A stretch of DNA of 64,000 nucleotides from Stappia sp. 28M-7 (lineage in GTDB: Bacteria > Pseudomonadota > Alphaproteobacteria > Rhizobiales > Stappiaceae), in contig NZ_JACMIA010000001.1 of NCBI RefSeq assembly GCF_014252955.1, forward strand, positions 806,001 through 870,000, in the 5' to 3' direction. The position numbers and the translations under genes are program-made. The notes under the pieces are model-generated. The model made no database searches, was not told the origin of the DNA, and saw nothing but the letters and a program-made list of their open reading frames with translations. This document shows, one piece after another, positions 1-8,169 of this stretch; the first letter of the stretch is position 1; every line of letters begins with the position of its first letter.

Positions 1-423
1 TGTGCGCATCGAGGCCGGGTCGGAGCCCGCGCCCGTTTCCGTCAGGCAGAAGGCGCCGGCGGCATAGGTGCCGTCGGTCAGCAGCGGCAGGTAGCGCGCG
101 CGCTGCTCGTCATTGCCCACCGCCTGGATGACCTCGGCCACCATGTTGGAGACCGAGACGGTGACGCCGGTGGAGGCGCAGGCCCTGCCGATCTCCTCCA
201 CCGCGATGGCGAAGGCGACGCTGCCCGCGCCCGTGCCGCCATGGTCGGGCGAGATGTTGAGGCCCATGAAGCCGTTTTCGGCAAGCAGCTTCAGATTGGC
301 GAGAAAGGCCTCCCGGCCGCCGCCCTGGTCCAGTTCCTCGGCCAGCGGGGCGATCCTGTCTTCGGCGAGCTTTCGCGCCGTGTCCTGGATGAGATACTCT
401 TCCTCGCTCAACGAAAACTGCAT
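1..423 (-). CDS. Acyl-CoA dehydrogenase, N-terminal part (runs off window start)
   Basis: Flavin-dependent alpha,beta-dehydrogenation of an acyl-CoA in fatty-acid or branched-chain amino-acid degradation. Only the first 141 residues are present. They show the helical N-terminal domain starting MQFSLSEEEYLIQDTARK and, near the window edge, the FAD/substrate-loop motif CLTETGAGSDP (about residues 127-137) typical of short-chain dehydrogenases. The ATG at 423 follows a good GGGAGG ribosome site. The gene is divergent from the dctB-like kinase, with 62 bp between them. Acyl-chain specificity cannot be told from this part. Confidence 0.9.
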   Translation of the reverse strand, partial: MQFSLSEEEYLIQDTARKLAEDRIAPLAEELDQGGGREAFLANLKLLAENGFMGLNISPDHGGTGAGSVAFAIAVEEIGRACASTGVTVSVSNMVAEVIQAVGNDEQRARYLPLLTDGTYAAGAFCLTETGAGSDPASMRT

Positions 424-485
424 CGGCGTTCCTCCCAGAACAATGATGTCGCCAAAGGGTTGGATCAGGACCGCAAGAACCGGCC

Positions 486-2435
486 ATGACAGGTGCAAAG
501 ACATACGGCCCGGCGGCCCCGCTGTCCACGGTCGAGGAAGCGCCGGCGCGCGCGCAAGGGTTGCAGGCCCGCTCCCGCTACATGCCGGCATGGGTGTTCC
601 GCCGGCCTCCGCCGCAGGTGCGGCGCGCCCTGTTGTTCCTGCCGCCGCTCCTGGTGCTGCTGCTGGCCGTCTTCGCCGCCGACTGGGCCGAGGTGCAATC
701 GGGCCTGCGCAGCGATGCGGCGGCGCGCGAGCGGCTGACCCTTTACCGCGAGACCATCCTGCGCGAGCTCGAGAAGCATCGCTACCTTCCCTACATCGTC
801 GCGCGCGATCCCCGCGCCGTCGGCGTGCTGGCGGACCCGGATCAGGTGGCCTCCGCCAACCGATTCCTCAAGGATCTGGCGGCGACGACCGGGGCGGATG
901 CGCTCTACGTAATGAATGCGGACGGGCTGACCGTCGCGGCCAGCAATTTCGATACGGCCGGTTCCTTCGTCGGCCGCAACTACTCCTTCCGCCCCTATTT
1001 CCACGAGGCGAAGGACGGCGGAGAAGGGCGCTTCTTCGCGGTCGGCGCCACCACCGGCGAGCCCGGTTTCTTCTTCGCCCGCTCCACGCCGGCCGGTGCG
1101 CCGGTGCAGGGCGTCGTGGTGGTCAAGGTCGACATGGAGCGGCTGGAGAACAACTGGCGCGAGGCCGGCGAGACCGTGATGGTCACCGACGTGCACGGTG
1201 TCGTCTTTCTCGGCACCCGCGACGACTGGCGCTATTCCTCCATCGCCCCGCTCGACGACATGGTCGTCGCCGCCATCCGCTCCGATAGGCAATACGGCAA
1301 TGCCCGCCTCGCCAGCCTGCAGCAGGGACCGCTGGCCCAGACCCGCCTCGTCCTCGGCGGCACCGCCTGGCGTCAGGCCCGGCTCAAGGTCGGCATGCTC
1401 GACTGGACCATCCACTACCTCACGCCGATGAGCGAGGTGCGCGCGCCGCGCGGCATCGTGTGGGCCGGCGCCTTCGCGCTCATCCTGCTTTATGCCATCT
1501 GGCTGCTGGTGCTGCGCAGCCGCCGGCTCGGGCGCGTCACCGCCGGCCTGCGCCAGGACGCGGCGACCTTGCGCGATCTCAACCGCCGCCTCGTCGACGA
1601 GATCGAGGAGCGCCGCCGGGTCGAGCGGGAGCTGCGCGACACCCAGGCCGATCTTGCCCGCGCCGGGCGCCTTGCCGCCGTCGGCGAAATGTCGGCGGCC
1701 GTCGCCCATGAGCTCAACCAGCCGCTCGCCGCGCTGGGCATGTTCGTCTCCGGTGCCCGGCTCTACCAACAGCGCGGCGAGACCGCCGCGGTGACCGAGA
1801 ACCTCGACGAGATAGATGCGCTGCGCCACCGCATGGCAACGCTCACCCAGGAGCTGAAGCGCTTCGCCCGGCCCGGCGAATCCCGCATCGAGACGGTGGA
1901 CCTGCGCGACTGCCTGAAGACCAGCGCCAAGCTGGTGCGCCCGCGCATCGAGGAAAGCGGTGTCGCCCTGCAGCTGCATCTCCCCTCGCAGCCGATGACC
2001 GCAAACACCGCGCCGCTGCGTGTCGAGCAGGTACTGGTCAATCTGCTGCGCAACGCCATCGACGCCTGCCAGGGCGTGGAGGCGCCCGTCGTCGAGGCCC
2101 GCGCGCGGATCGAGGAGGGGCGTGCCGTGATCGAGATCCTCGACAATGGCGAGGGTATCCCCGAGCCGCTGCGCGAGCGCATCTTCCAGCCCTTCTTCAC
2201 CACCAAGCCGGCGGCGACCGGCCTCGGCCTCGGGCTTGCGATCTCGGCGCGGATCGTGGAAGACCTCGGCGGCGCCCTGAAGACGCGGCCGCGCCGCACG
2301 TCCGACGGCGCCTGCTTCATCCTGTCCCTGCCGCTGGCTGAGGACAGGGACGGGGCAGGCACGGTTGCGGCGGACAGGAGCGGGGAGGAGGCGCGGACGC
2401 CCTCGCACCAGCTTGACGAGGCCGGTGCGCAGTGA
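486..2435 (+). CDS. dctB: DctB-type sensor histidine kinase
   Basis: Inner-membrane sensor kinase, predicted to detect a C4-dicarboxylate or similar acid in the periplasm and phosphorylate the DctD regulator encoded next. Visible parts: TM1 about residues 48-66; a periplasmic PDC/Cache-like region about 70-320 with the DctB-like stretch NYSFRPYFHEA (165-175); TM2 about 324-344; a coiled linker 355-395; phospho-acceptor His408 in AVAHELNQP; N box NLLRNAID (519-526); G1 DNGEG (553-557); G2 GLGLGLA (579-585). It lies 34 bp before dctD. The start is uncertain; ATG 582 is an alternative that removes an unstructured N-terminus. Confidence 0.88.
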   Translation: MTGAKTYGPAAPLSTVEEAPARAQGLQARSRYMPAWVFRRPPPQVRRALLFLPPLLVLLLAVFAADWAEVQSGLRSDAAARERLTLYRETILRELEKHRYLPYIVARDPRAVGVLADPDQVASANRFLKDLAATTGADALYVMNADGLTVAASNFDTAGSFVGRNYSFRPYFHEAKDGGEGRFFAVGATTGEPGFFFARSTPAGAPVQGVVVVKVDMERLENNWREAGETVMVTDVHGVVFLGTRDDWRYSSIAPLDDMVVAAIRSDRQYGNARLASLQQGPLAQTRLVLGGTAWRQARLKVGMLDWTIHYLTPMSEVRAPRGIVWAGAFALILLYAIWLLVLRSRRLGRVTAGLRQDAATLRDLNRRLVDEIEERRRVERELRDTQADLARAGRLAAVGEMSAAVAHELNQPLAALGMFVSGARLYQQRGETAAVTENLDEIDALRHRMATLTQELKRFARPGESRIETVDLRDCLKTSAKLVRPRIEESGVALQLHLPSQPMTANTAPLRVEQVLVNLLRNAIDACQGVEAPVVEARARIEEGRAVIEILDNGEGIPEPLRERIFQPFFTTKPAATGLGLGLAISARIVEDLGGALKTRPRRTSDGACFILSLPLAEDRDGAGTVAADRSGEEARTPSHQLDEAGAQ

Positions 2436-2469
2436 GTTCCGGGTGAGCGCGAGGCGGGAGCAGGACAGC

Positions 2470-3879
2470 ATGACCATCGACAGCGATCGGCAAGCCGCAG
2501 CGGGCAGGCGCACGCCGGTGCTCGTCGTCGACGACGATCCGTCGATGCGCGCAGGGCTGCGCCAGTGGATGCGGCTGGCAGACTTCGATCCGGTCGAGGC
2601 GGTGGATGCGGAAACCGCGCTCTCGCGCCTTGCCGCCGACTTTCCCGGCTGCGTCATCTCCGACGTGCTGCTGCCCGGCGCCAGCGGCCTGGAGCTGCTG
2701 CGGCGGGTCAAGCAGATCGACCCGGACCTGCCGGTGATCCTGATGACCGGCCATGGCGACGTGCCGATGGCGGTGGAGGCGATGCGCCAGGGCGCCGCCG
2801 ACTTCATCGAAAAGCCTTTCGATCCGGACATGCTGGCGGCGATGGTCCGCCGCGCCACCGGCCATCGCCGGCTGGTGCTGGAAAACCGCGCGCTCAGCCG
2901 ACGGCTCAGCGACATGAGCGGCTTGTCGGCCCGCCTCATCGGCGAATCCGCCGCCATGGTTCGCCTGCGCGAGCAGATCGGCCATTTCGCCCGCACCGAT
3001 GCCTCGGTGATGATCATCGGCGAGACCGGCACCGGCAAGGAGGTGGTGGCGCGCGCCCTGCACGACCTGTCGCCGCGCGCCGACGCGCCTTTCGTCGCGC
3101 TCAACTGCGCCGCGCTCCCCGAGACCATGGTCGAGGCGGAGCTCTTCGGCCATGAGGCCGGCGCCTTCACTGGCGCCGACCGCAGCCGCATCGGCCGGAT
3201 CGAGCAGGCCGACCGCGGCGTGCTGTTCCTCGACGAGGTGCCCTCCATGCCGCTCGCCCTGCAGCCGAAGCTCCTGCGCGTGCTGCAGGAGCGCGAGGTC
3301 GACCGCATCGGCGGCCGCTCGGCTGTGCCCGTCGACATCCGCATCATCAGTGCGGCCAATGTCGACCCGCGCCAGGCGGTGGCGGAGAACCTGATGCGCC
3401 AGGACCTCGTCTACCGGCTCAACGCGGTGGAGATCCGCATTCCTCCGCTGCGCGAGCGCGGCGGCGACATCCGCCTGCTCTTCGACAGTTTCGTCAACCG
3501 CTTCATGGCCGAATACGGCATCGACGGCGTTGCCCTGTCGCCCGACGATGCCGGCTTCCTGTCGGCGCACGAGTGGCCGGGCAATGTCCGCGAGCTGCGC
3601 AACGCCGCCGAGCGTTTCGTGCTCAACGCGCCGATGGGCGCGCCCTCGCTGCGCGATCTCGTCACCGGCGCAGCCCCCGGCGCGGAAGGGGCGCCGCGCG
3701 GGCGCCTGCGCGACCTGATGGAGGAGTACGAGCGGCGCGTCATCGTCGATGCGCTGCGCCGGCATGGCGGGCGGATCGCGCCGGTTCTGGACGAGCTCGA
3801 CCTGCCCCGCCGCACCCTCAACGAGAAAATGGCGCGCCTCGGCCTCAGCCGCACCGGCGAGGGAGCCGGCGACGCCTGA
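2470..3879 (+). CDS. dctD: DctD-type sigma-54-dependent response regulator
   Basis: Transcription activator of the NtrC/DctD class, 469 aa. Receiver domain with acidic pair D21-D22, phospho-acceptor Asp65 in ISDVLLPG and Lys115 in EKPF. The AAA+ domain has Walker A GETGTGKE (184-191), the sigma-54 contact loop GAFTGA (231-236) and Walker B VLFLDE (251-256). A Fis-type helix-turn-helix ends the protein. ATG 2470 is chosen because it directly precedes the receiver fold and has a GGGAGCAGG site upstream. It forms a two-component pair with the preceding kinase and very likely drives the TRAP operon downstream, where a -24/-12 promoter and dyads lie. Confidence 0.92.
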   Translation: MTIDSDRQAAAGRRTPVLVVDDDPSMRAGLRQWMRLADFDPVEAVDAETALSRLAADFPGCVISDVLLPGASGLELLRRVKQIDPDLPVILMTGHGDVPMAVEAMRQGAADFIEKPFDPDMLAAMVRRATGHRRLVLENRALSRRLSDMSGLSARLIGESAAMVRLREQIGHFARTDASVMIIGETGTGKEVVARALHDLSPRADAPFVALNCAALPETMVEAELFGHEAGAFTGADRSRIGRIEQADRGVLFLDEVPSMPLALQPKLLRVLQEREVDRIGGRSAVPVDIRIISAANVDPRQAVAENLMRQDLVYRLNAVEIRIPPLRERGGDIRLLFDSFVNRFMAEYGIDGVALSPDDAGFLSAHEWPGNVRELRNAAERFVLNAPMGAPSLRDLVTGAAPGAEGAPRGRLRDLMEEYERRVIVDALRRHGGRIAPVLDELDLPRRTLNEKMARLGLSRTGEGAGDA

Positions 3880-3882
3880 GTG

Positions 3883-3912
3883 CAGCAATCGGCAAGATCT
3901 TGCCGATTGCTG
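3883..3912. promoter_or_regulatory. Perfect 30-bp palindrome, candidate DctD operator 1
   Basis: A perfect 30-bp palindrome begins 3 bp after the dctD stop codon. Its core half-sites are CGGCAA and TTGCCG, repeated in the next dyad at 3922-3937. No T-tract follows, so it does not look like a terminator. It sits about 115-145 bp upstream of the -24/-12 promoter, the usual distance for an enhancer-type activator site. Confidence 0.6.
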
Positions 3913-3921
3913 GTAACCTTT

Positions 3922-3937
3922 CGGCAAGGTTTTGCCG
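3922..3937. promoter_or_regulatory. Second dyad, candidate DctD operator 2
   Basis: Inverted repeat CGGCAA-GGTT-TTGCCG. It shares both half-sites with the perfect palindrome 10 bp upstream, as expected for tandem activator sites. A third, different dyad, GTTGCAC-N9-GTGCAAC, lies at 3953-3975. Assignment to DctD is inferred from position. Confidence 0.55.
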
Positions 3938-4026
3938 GTCGATGCCGTCCCTGTTGCACTGCGCAATCGTGCAACCCGCCTTTTCCTCTCCCGGTTCCGG
4001 CCCGGTATCGCCGCTTGCGGCCGATC

Positions 4027-4042
4027 TGGCACGCGGCTTGCC
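4027..4042 (+). promoter_or_regulatory. Sigma-54 (-24/-12) promoter of TRAP operon 1
   Basis: TGGCACGCGGCTTGCC matches the RpoN consensus TGGCAYR-N4-TTGCW at every position except the last. GG and GC are separated by exactly 10 bases. It lies about 100 bp before the dctP start and downstream of the dyads at 3883-3975, next to the gene for a sigma-54 activator. Confidence 0.82.
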
Positions 4043-4140
4043 AAGCTTTTCCCAATCGCCTGTCAGGGAGGACGGGCGAGGATAGTGAGATGGCCGTGGC
4101 GGCAAGGTCAGCGCCCGGCCGAAATCTTGGGAGGACTGAC

Positions 4141-5151
4141 ATGACCCTTTCCCGCAAGCTCGCCGTGCTCGGCACGACGACGATCCTCGGTCTCGGCTTC
4201 GCGACCGAGACGATGGCGCTCGAGTGGAACGTCTCCGTCTGGGGCAAGCGCCGCGCCTTCACCGAGCATATCGAGAAGCTCGCCGAGCTGGTCAGCGAGA
4301 AGACCAACGGCGAATTCAAGCTGAACATCGCCTATGGCGAGGCCCTGTCGAAGTCGCGCGAGAACCTCGACGGCATCTCCATCGGCGCCTTCGAGATGGC
4401 CCAGATCTGCGCCGGCTATCACGAGGACAAGAACCCGACCCTGACGGTCATCGAGCTGCCGTTCCTCGGCGTGCCGGACCTGCCGACCCAGATCGAGCTG
4501 GAAAACACGATCTACCAGCACCCTGCGGTCGCCAAGGACCTGATGCGCTGGGATGCCAAGCTGCTGATGTCCTCGCCGATGCCGCAGTACAACTTCGTCG
4601 GCAAGGGCGAGGCGCCGACCAAGGTGTCGGACTTCGAGGGCATGCGCGTGCGTGCGCTGGGCGGCATTGGACAGGCCATGACCACCATCGGCGCCGTGCC
4701 GACCACCGTGACCGCCTCGGAGACCTTCCAGGCCATCGATTCCGGCACGGTGCGTGCCGCGTCCTTCGCCCCGCACGCCCACCTGTCGTTCCGCACCATC
4801 GACGCCGGCAACTGGTGGACCAACAACCTGAACCCGGGCACCGTCAGCTGCCCGGTGGTCGTCAGCAACGCCGCCTATGACGCCCTGCCGGACAATTTCC
4901 GCGAGGCGCTGGACAGTTCGGTCCAGGGGGCGATGGAGCATTATCTCGCCGAGTACGACAAGGTGTACCAGAAGTGGTACCCGACCCTGGAGCAGATGAA
5001 GATCGAGCAGGTCGAGTTCTCCAAGGAAGAGCTGCAGGCGTTCAAGGAGAAGGCCGGCAAGCCGATCTGGGATGCCTGGGTGCAGAAGATGAACGCGCAG
5101 GGGCTCCCGGGCCAGGAACTGCTGGACCTCGCCCTGTCGAAGCTCGACTGA
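4141..5151 (+). CDS. dctP: TRAP transporter substrate-binding protein, DctP family (system 1)
   Basis: Periplasmic binding protein that delivers an organic acid to the DctQM membrane complex, 336 aa, the normal family length. A signal peptide covers about residues 1-23. The mature part follows the DctP fold, with the ligand-arginine region MRVRALGG in the middle of the protein. The ATG at 4141 has a GGGAGG site 6 bp upstream; the same leader precedes the dctP gene of system 3. It is followed by two hairpins and then dctQM. C4-dicarboxylate is the default guess because of dctBD, but the protein is not an obvious DctP orthologue and the ligand may be another carboxylate. Confidence 0.88.
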   Translation: MTLSRKLAVLGTTTILGLGFATETMALEWNVSVWGKRRAFTEHIEKLAELVSEKTNGEFKLNIAYGEALSKSRENLDGISIGAFEMAQICAGYHEDKNPTLTVIELPFLGVPDLPTQIELENTIYQHPAVAKDLMRWDAKLLMSSPMPQYNFVGKGEAPTKVSDFEGMRVRALGGIGQAMTTIGAVPTTVTASETFQAIDSGTVRAASFAPHAHLSFRTIDAGNWWTNNLNPGTVSCPVVVSNAAYDALPDNFREALDSSVQGAMEHYLAEYDKVYQKWYPTLEQMKIEQVEFSKEELQAFKEKAGKPIWDAWVQKMNAQGLPGQELLDLALSKLD

Positions 5152-5168
5152 CGCGGACATTGCGGACG

Positions 5169-5232
5169 GGCGCCGGCTTTCTCGCTTGAGAGAACGGCCG
5201 GCGCCTTTCCTTCGGGCCCCGTCCGGGGCCCG
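5169..5232 (+). promoter_or_regulatory. Two GC-rich stem-loops between dctP and dctQ (system 1)
   Basis: The first hairpin pairs GGCGCCGGC (5169-5177) with GCCGGCGCC (5197-5205); its loop contains a smaller TTCTC/GAGAA pair, and a short T-run follows. The second pairs CGGGCCCCG (5213-5221) with CGGGGCCCG (5224-5232). Such intercistronic hairpins typically favour the binding-protein message over the membrane genes, by partial termination or 3'-end protection. Confidence 0.6.
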
Positions 5233-5326
5233 TTGCCCCATCGCCCCATGGACCCGATGAGCTGGCCCGTGCCTGCGGCCGAAGGCGGATGCCTTGCGGC
5301 TGCGGACCGGCCGGCGGGAGCTTGTC

Positions 5327-5971
5327 ATGACATCGCCAACCGCCCAGAGCGGCCCGCCCGGCACCTATATCCGCTTCGACGGATGGCTGCGCGTGGTCGA
5401 GAACGCCTTCAACATGATCGCCGCCGTCAGCATCCTTGCCCTGATGCTTCTCGCGGTGGTGCAGATCGTCGGCCGCAATGCCTTCAACTGGCCGGTGCCC
5501 GGCTTCATCGACATCACCGAACAGGCGATGGCGGTCTTCGCCTTCATGGGCATCGCCTATTGCCAGCGCGTCGGCGGCCATATCCGCATGGAGCTGTTCC
5601 TCGGCAAGCTGAGCGGCCGGGCCATGTGGATCGCCGAGGTCATCGGCATCCTCGGCATCTGGATCGTCGTCGCGGCGCTGATCTACGGCTCCTGGTTCCA
5701 TTTCGAGCGCTCCTGGACCATCGGCGACAGCTCCATCGATATCGGCTTGCCCACCTGGCCGTCCAAGCTCGTCATCCCCGTTGCCCTGTCCCTGTTGCTG
5801 CTGCGCCTGACGCTGCAGCTCTACGGCTATTGTCGCCTGGTGCGCGATCCCTCCGCCGAGCCGGTCGCCGTGCCGGTGCTGGCCGACGTCGAATCCGTCG
5901 CCCGTCATGAAATCGAGGAAGCGCTCGGCGACGACGACGCCTCCGGCAAGGGGCAGGAGACGCCGCGATGA
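5327..5971 (+). CDS. dctQ: TRAP transporter small membrane subunit, DctQ family (system 1)
   Basis: Four-helix inner-membrane subunit that pairs with DctM, 214 aa. Hydrophobic helices lie at about residues 22-44, 58-78, 98-120 and 140-165. The family signature GHIRMELF is present after the second helix. The ATG at 5327 follows a CGGGAG site. The stop overlaps the start of dctM by 4 bp (ATGA), so the two are translationally coupled. The C-terminal tail of about 45 residues is polar and acidic. Confidence 0.85.
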   Translation: MTSPTAQSGPPGTYIRFDGWLRVVENAFNMIAAVSILALMLLAVVQIVGRNAFNWPVPGFIDITEQAMAVFAFMGIAYCQRVGGHIRMELFLGKLSGRAMWIAEVIGILGIWIVVAALIYGSWFHFERSWTIGDSSIDIGLPTWPSKLVIPVALSLLLLRLTLQLYGYCRLVRDPSAEPVAVPVLADVESVARHEIEEALGDDDASGKGQETPR

Positions 5972-7335
5972 CCCCGTTCGAAATCGGACTGATCATGACC
6001 GGCCTGCTGCTGGTCCTCGTGGTGCTGGGCATGCGCGTTGCCTTCGCCGCCGCCCTTGTCGGCACGCTCGGTCTCATCGCCATTTTCAGCATGCGCATGG
6101 GCTTCGAGCGCGGTGTCGTCACCGCTCTCAAGATGGCCGGCACCATCCCGCATTCCAAGTCGGTGACCTATTCGCTCTCGGTGCTGCCGACCTTCATCCT
6201 GATCGGCTTTCTCGCCTTCTATGCCGGCTTCACCCGGCAGCTGTTCGAGGCGGCCAAACGCTGGCTGGGCTGGCTGCCCGGCGGCATGGCCGTCGGCACG
6301 GTCTTCGCCACGGCGGGCTTTGCGGCCGTCTCCGGCGCCTCGGTCGCAACGGCCGCGGTCTTCGCCCGTGTCGCCATCCCCGAGATGCTGCAGGTCGGCT
6401 ATTCCAAGCGCCTGTCGGCGGCGGTCGTTGCGGCCGGCGGCACGCTCGCCTCGCTGATCCCGCCCTCCGCAATCCTGGTGATCTACGCCATCCTGGTGGA
6501 ACAGTCGGTCGCCAAGCTGCTGCTCGCCGGCTTCCTGCCGGGCATCTTCTCGGCAGCCGTCTACGTCGCCATCATCATCGGCATGGCCATTTGGAAGGGC
6601 GACGCCCCACCCGTGCGCGGCTTCACCTGGGGCCAGCGCCTCGCCTCCGTGCCGGGCACGCTCCCGATCATCGCCGTCGTCGCGATCATCTTCGGCTCGC
6701 TCTACTACGGCTATGCCACGCCGACGGAAGCCGGCGCGCTCGGCGCCTTCGTCGTGCTGGTCTCGGCCTTCGTCAACGGCATGCGCGGCAAGCAGCTGTG
6801 GCAGGCCCTGCACGAGACGGCGAAGCTGACGGTGATGATCTTCACGCTCATCTGGGGCGTGCTGGTCTATGTCCGCTTCCTCGGCTTTGCCGGCCTGCCG
6901 GAAGCCTTCGAGCAGTTCATCGTCTCGCTGCACATGTCGCCCTGGCTGATCCTCATCCTCATCCTGTGCGTCTATGCGGTGCTCGGCATGTTCATGGATG
7001 CGATCGGCATGCTGATCCTCACCCTGCCGGTGGTCTATCCGGCGGTGATGGCGCTGAATGGCGGCGAAACGGTCTCCGCCGCCGACAGCGCCTTCGGGCT
7101 GTCGGGAGAAATGTGCGCGATCTGGTTCGGCATCCTGGTGGTGAAGATGGCGGAGCTCTGCCTGATCACCCCGCCCATCGGGCTGAACTGCTTCGTGGTG
7201 GCGGGCGTGCGCGACGACATCCCGGTGCAGGAAGTCTTCCGCGGTTGTGTGCCGTTCTTCGTTGCCGACATCCTGACCATCGGCGGCCTGGTGGCGTTCC
7301 CCGCCATCATCACCTTCCTGCCCTCGATCATGTGA
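5968..7335 (+). CDS. dctM: TRAP transporter large permease, DctM family (system 1)
   Basis: Main sodium-coupled transport subunit of a TRAP system, 455 aa. It is a highly hydrophobic protein with about 12 membrane helices. Family landmarks include SGASVATAAVFARVAIPEM, LIPPSAILVIYAIL and the second-half motif ATPTEAGALGAF, corresponding to the two inverted repeats that make up the transport domain. It overlaps dctQ by 4 bp and ends the operon just before a strong terminator. Confidence 0.92.
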   Translation: MTPFEIGLIMTGLLLVLVVLGMRVAFAAALVGTLGLIAIFSMRMGFERGVVTALKMAGTIPHSKSVTYSLSVLPTFILIGFLAFYAGFTRQLFEAAKRWLGWLPGGMAVGTVFATAGFAAVSGASVATAAVFARVAIPEMLQVGYSKRLSAAVVAAGGTLASLIPPSAILVIYAILVEQSVAKLLLAGFLPGIFSAAVYVAIIIGMAIWKGDAPPVRGFTWGQRLASVPGTLPIIAVVAIIFGSLYYGYATPTEAGALGAFVVLVSAFVNGMRGKQLWQALHETAKLTVMIFTLIWGVLVYVRFLGFAGLPEAFEQFIVSLHMSPWLILILILCVYAVLGMFMDAIGMLILTLPVVYPAVMALNGGETVSAADSAFGLSGEMCAIWFGILVVKMAELCLITPPIGLNCFVVAGVRDDIPVQEVFRGCVPFFVADILTIGGLVAFPAIITFLPSIM

Positions 7336-7360
7336 GGGCGGGCATCGGCCCGAAGACAAA

Positions 7361-7393
7361 AAGAAAGGGGCGCCCGCCGGGCGCCCCTTTTTC
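7361..7393 (+). terminator. Rho-independent terminator of TRAP operon 1
   Basis: Stem GGGGCGCCC (7367-7375), 3-nt loop, GGGCGCCCC (7379-7387), followed by TTTTTCTT. A flanking AAA/TTT lets the stem extend. It starts about 30 bp after the dctM stop. Confidence 0.9.
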
Positions 7394-7429
7394 TTGCAAC
7401 GCTTCGGCCTCCGAGGGAGGGGCCGCATC

Positions 7430-8145
7430 CTCTCTTCGTCACCCCGTGTTCCACGCCGCCGTCGTTTCACCCTGCGAGGTCACCCCGCCCTCTGACGTCA
7501 CCCCGGACGAGCATCGCGAGATCCGGGGCCCATTCGTTTCCAGAGCGGTTACGGGAGACACGCCGACGCGCGCTCCCACTCACTGCGTGTCGTCCCGGTT
7601 TCGGCGCAGCCGAAGGCCGGGACCCAGTAACCCCCGATCGCACGGCCGAAGTCGCGACGTTGTCGTGAGCAACCCTCGCCGAGGCTGGGGTTGCCGCTTT
7701 CGCAAACCTGACGGCTCAGGCGGATACTGGATACCTGCCTTCGCAGGTATGACAGCCGAGAGCGTGGTGAGCGTCTTCCGCCTCACACCTGCCGAGGGTG
7801 CCAATGGATCCCGGTTCTGCGCTGCGCTGGTCCGGGATGACCTCCGAGGAGGAGGCACGGCCTCGCATCCCCTCTGCCGTCCGGGATGGCATCCTGAGAA
7901 TGTGGAGCGCCCCTGCATCCTCTCTGCCGTCACCCCGGACGAGCATCGCGAGATCCGGGGCCTATTCGTTCCCAGAGCGGTTGCGGGAACCCGTTGACCT
8001 CTCCTTTCGTCACCCCGGACGGCGCGCGAGCGCCGAGCCGGGGCCGGAGAGCCGAGGGCCTGTCGGAAGCACTCCCTAAAGACACCACAACCGCCGTGCC
8101 TCCCCGGTCCCGGGTCGCGACTGCGCCTCGTCCGGGACGACGCAA
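7430..8145. repeat. Palindromic repeat mosaic A (no gene)
   Basis: This 834-bp convergent intergenic space between dctM and xseA holds no credible gene. It is filled with short palindromic repeats of the GTCATCCCGG...CCGGGATC type. One unit containing CGTCACCCCGGACGAGCATC occurs at 7496-7556 and 7928-7988, and reappears inverted at 40592-40641 and 41043-41092. Another, at 7729-7753 (GATACCTGC/GCAGGTAT), is the class whose chance translation reads VIPAKAGIQ in many proteobacterial genomes; it recurs at 30019-30043. Open frames here are chance translations of the repeats. Confidence 0.8.
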
Positions 8146-8169
8146 GGAACGCGGAAGCCTCGCAGCCCC

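Noticed and set aside
465..3359. A 964-codon open frame on the minus strand opposite dctB and dctD, and similar very long antisense frames at 41131-44181 (minus) and 49332-52028 (plus).
   Set aside because: They lie opposite genes with complete catalytic motifs, have low-complexity His/Arg/Gln-rich translations and arise from the high GC third positions of the real genes.
3883..3912. The 30-bp palindrome as a transcription terminator of dctBD.
   Set aside because: No T-tract on either side, and its half-sites are repeated in the next dyad, which favours an operator. Not fully excluded.
7580..7946. Short proteins containing VIPAKAGIQ in the first repeat mosaic, and similar ones at 40318-41350.
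   Set aside because: This peptide is a well-known spurious translation of a palindromic repeat; the frames follow the repeats and stop with them.
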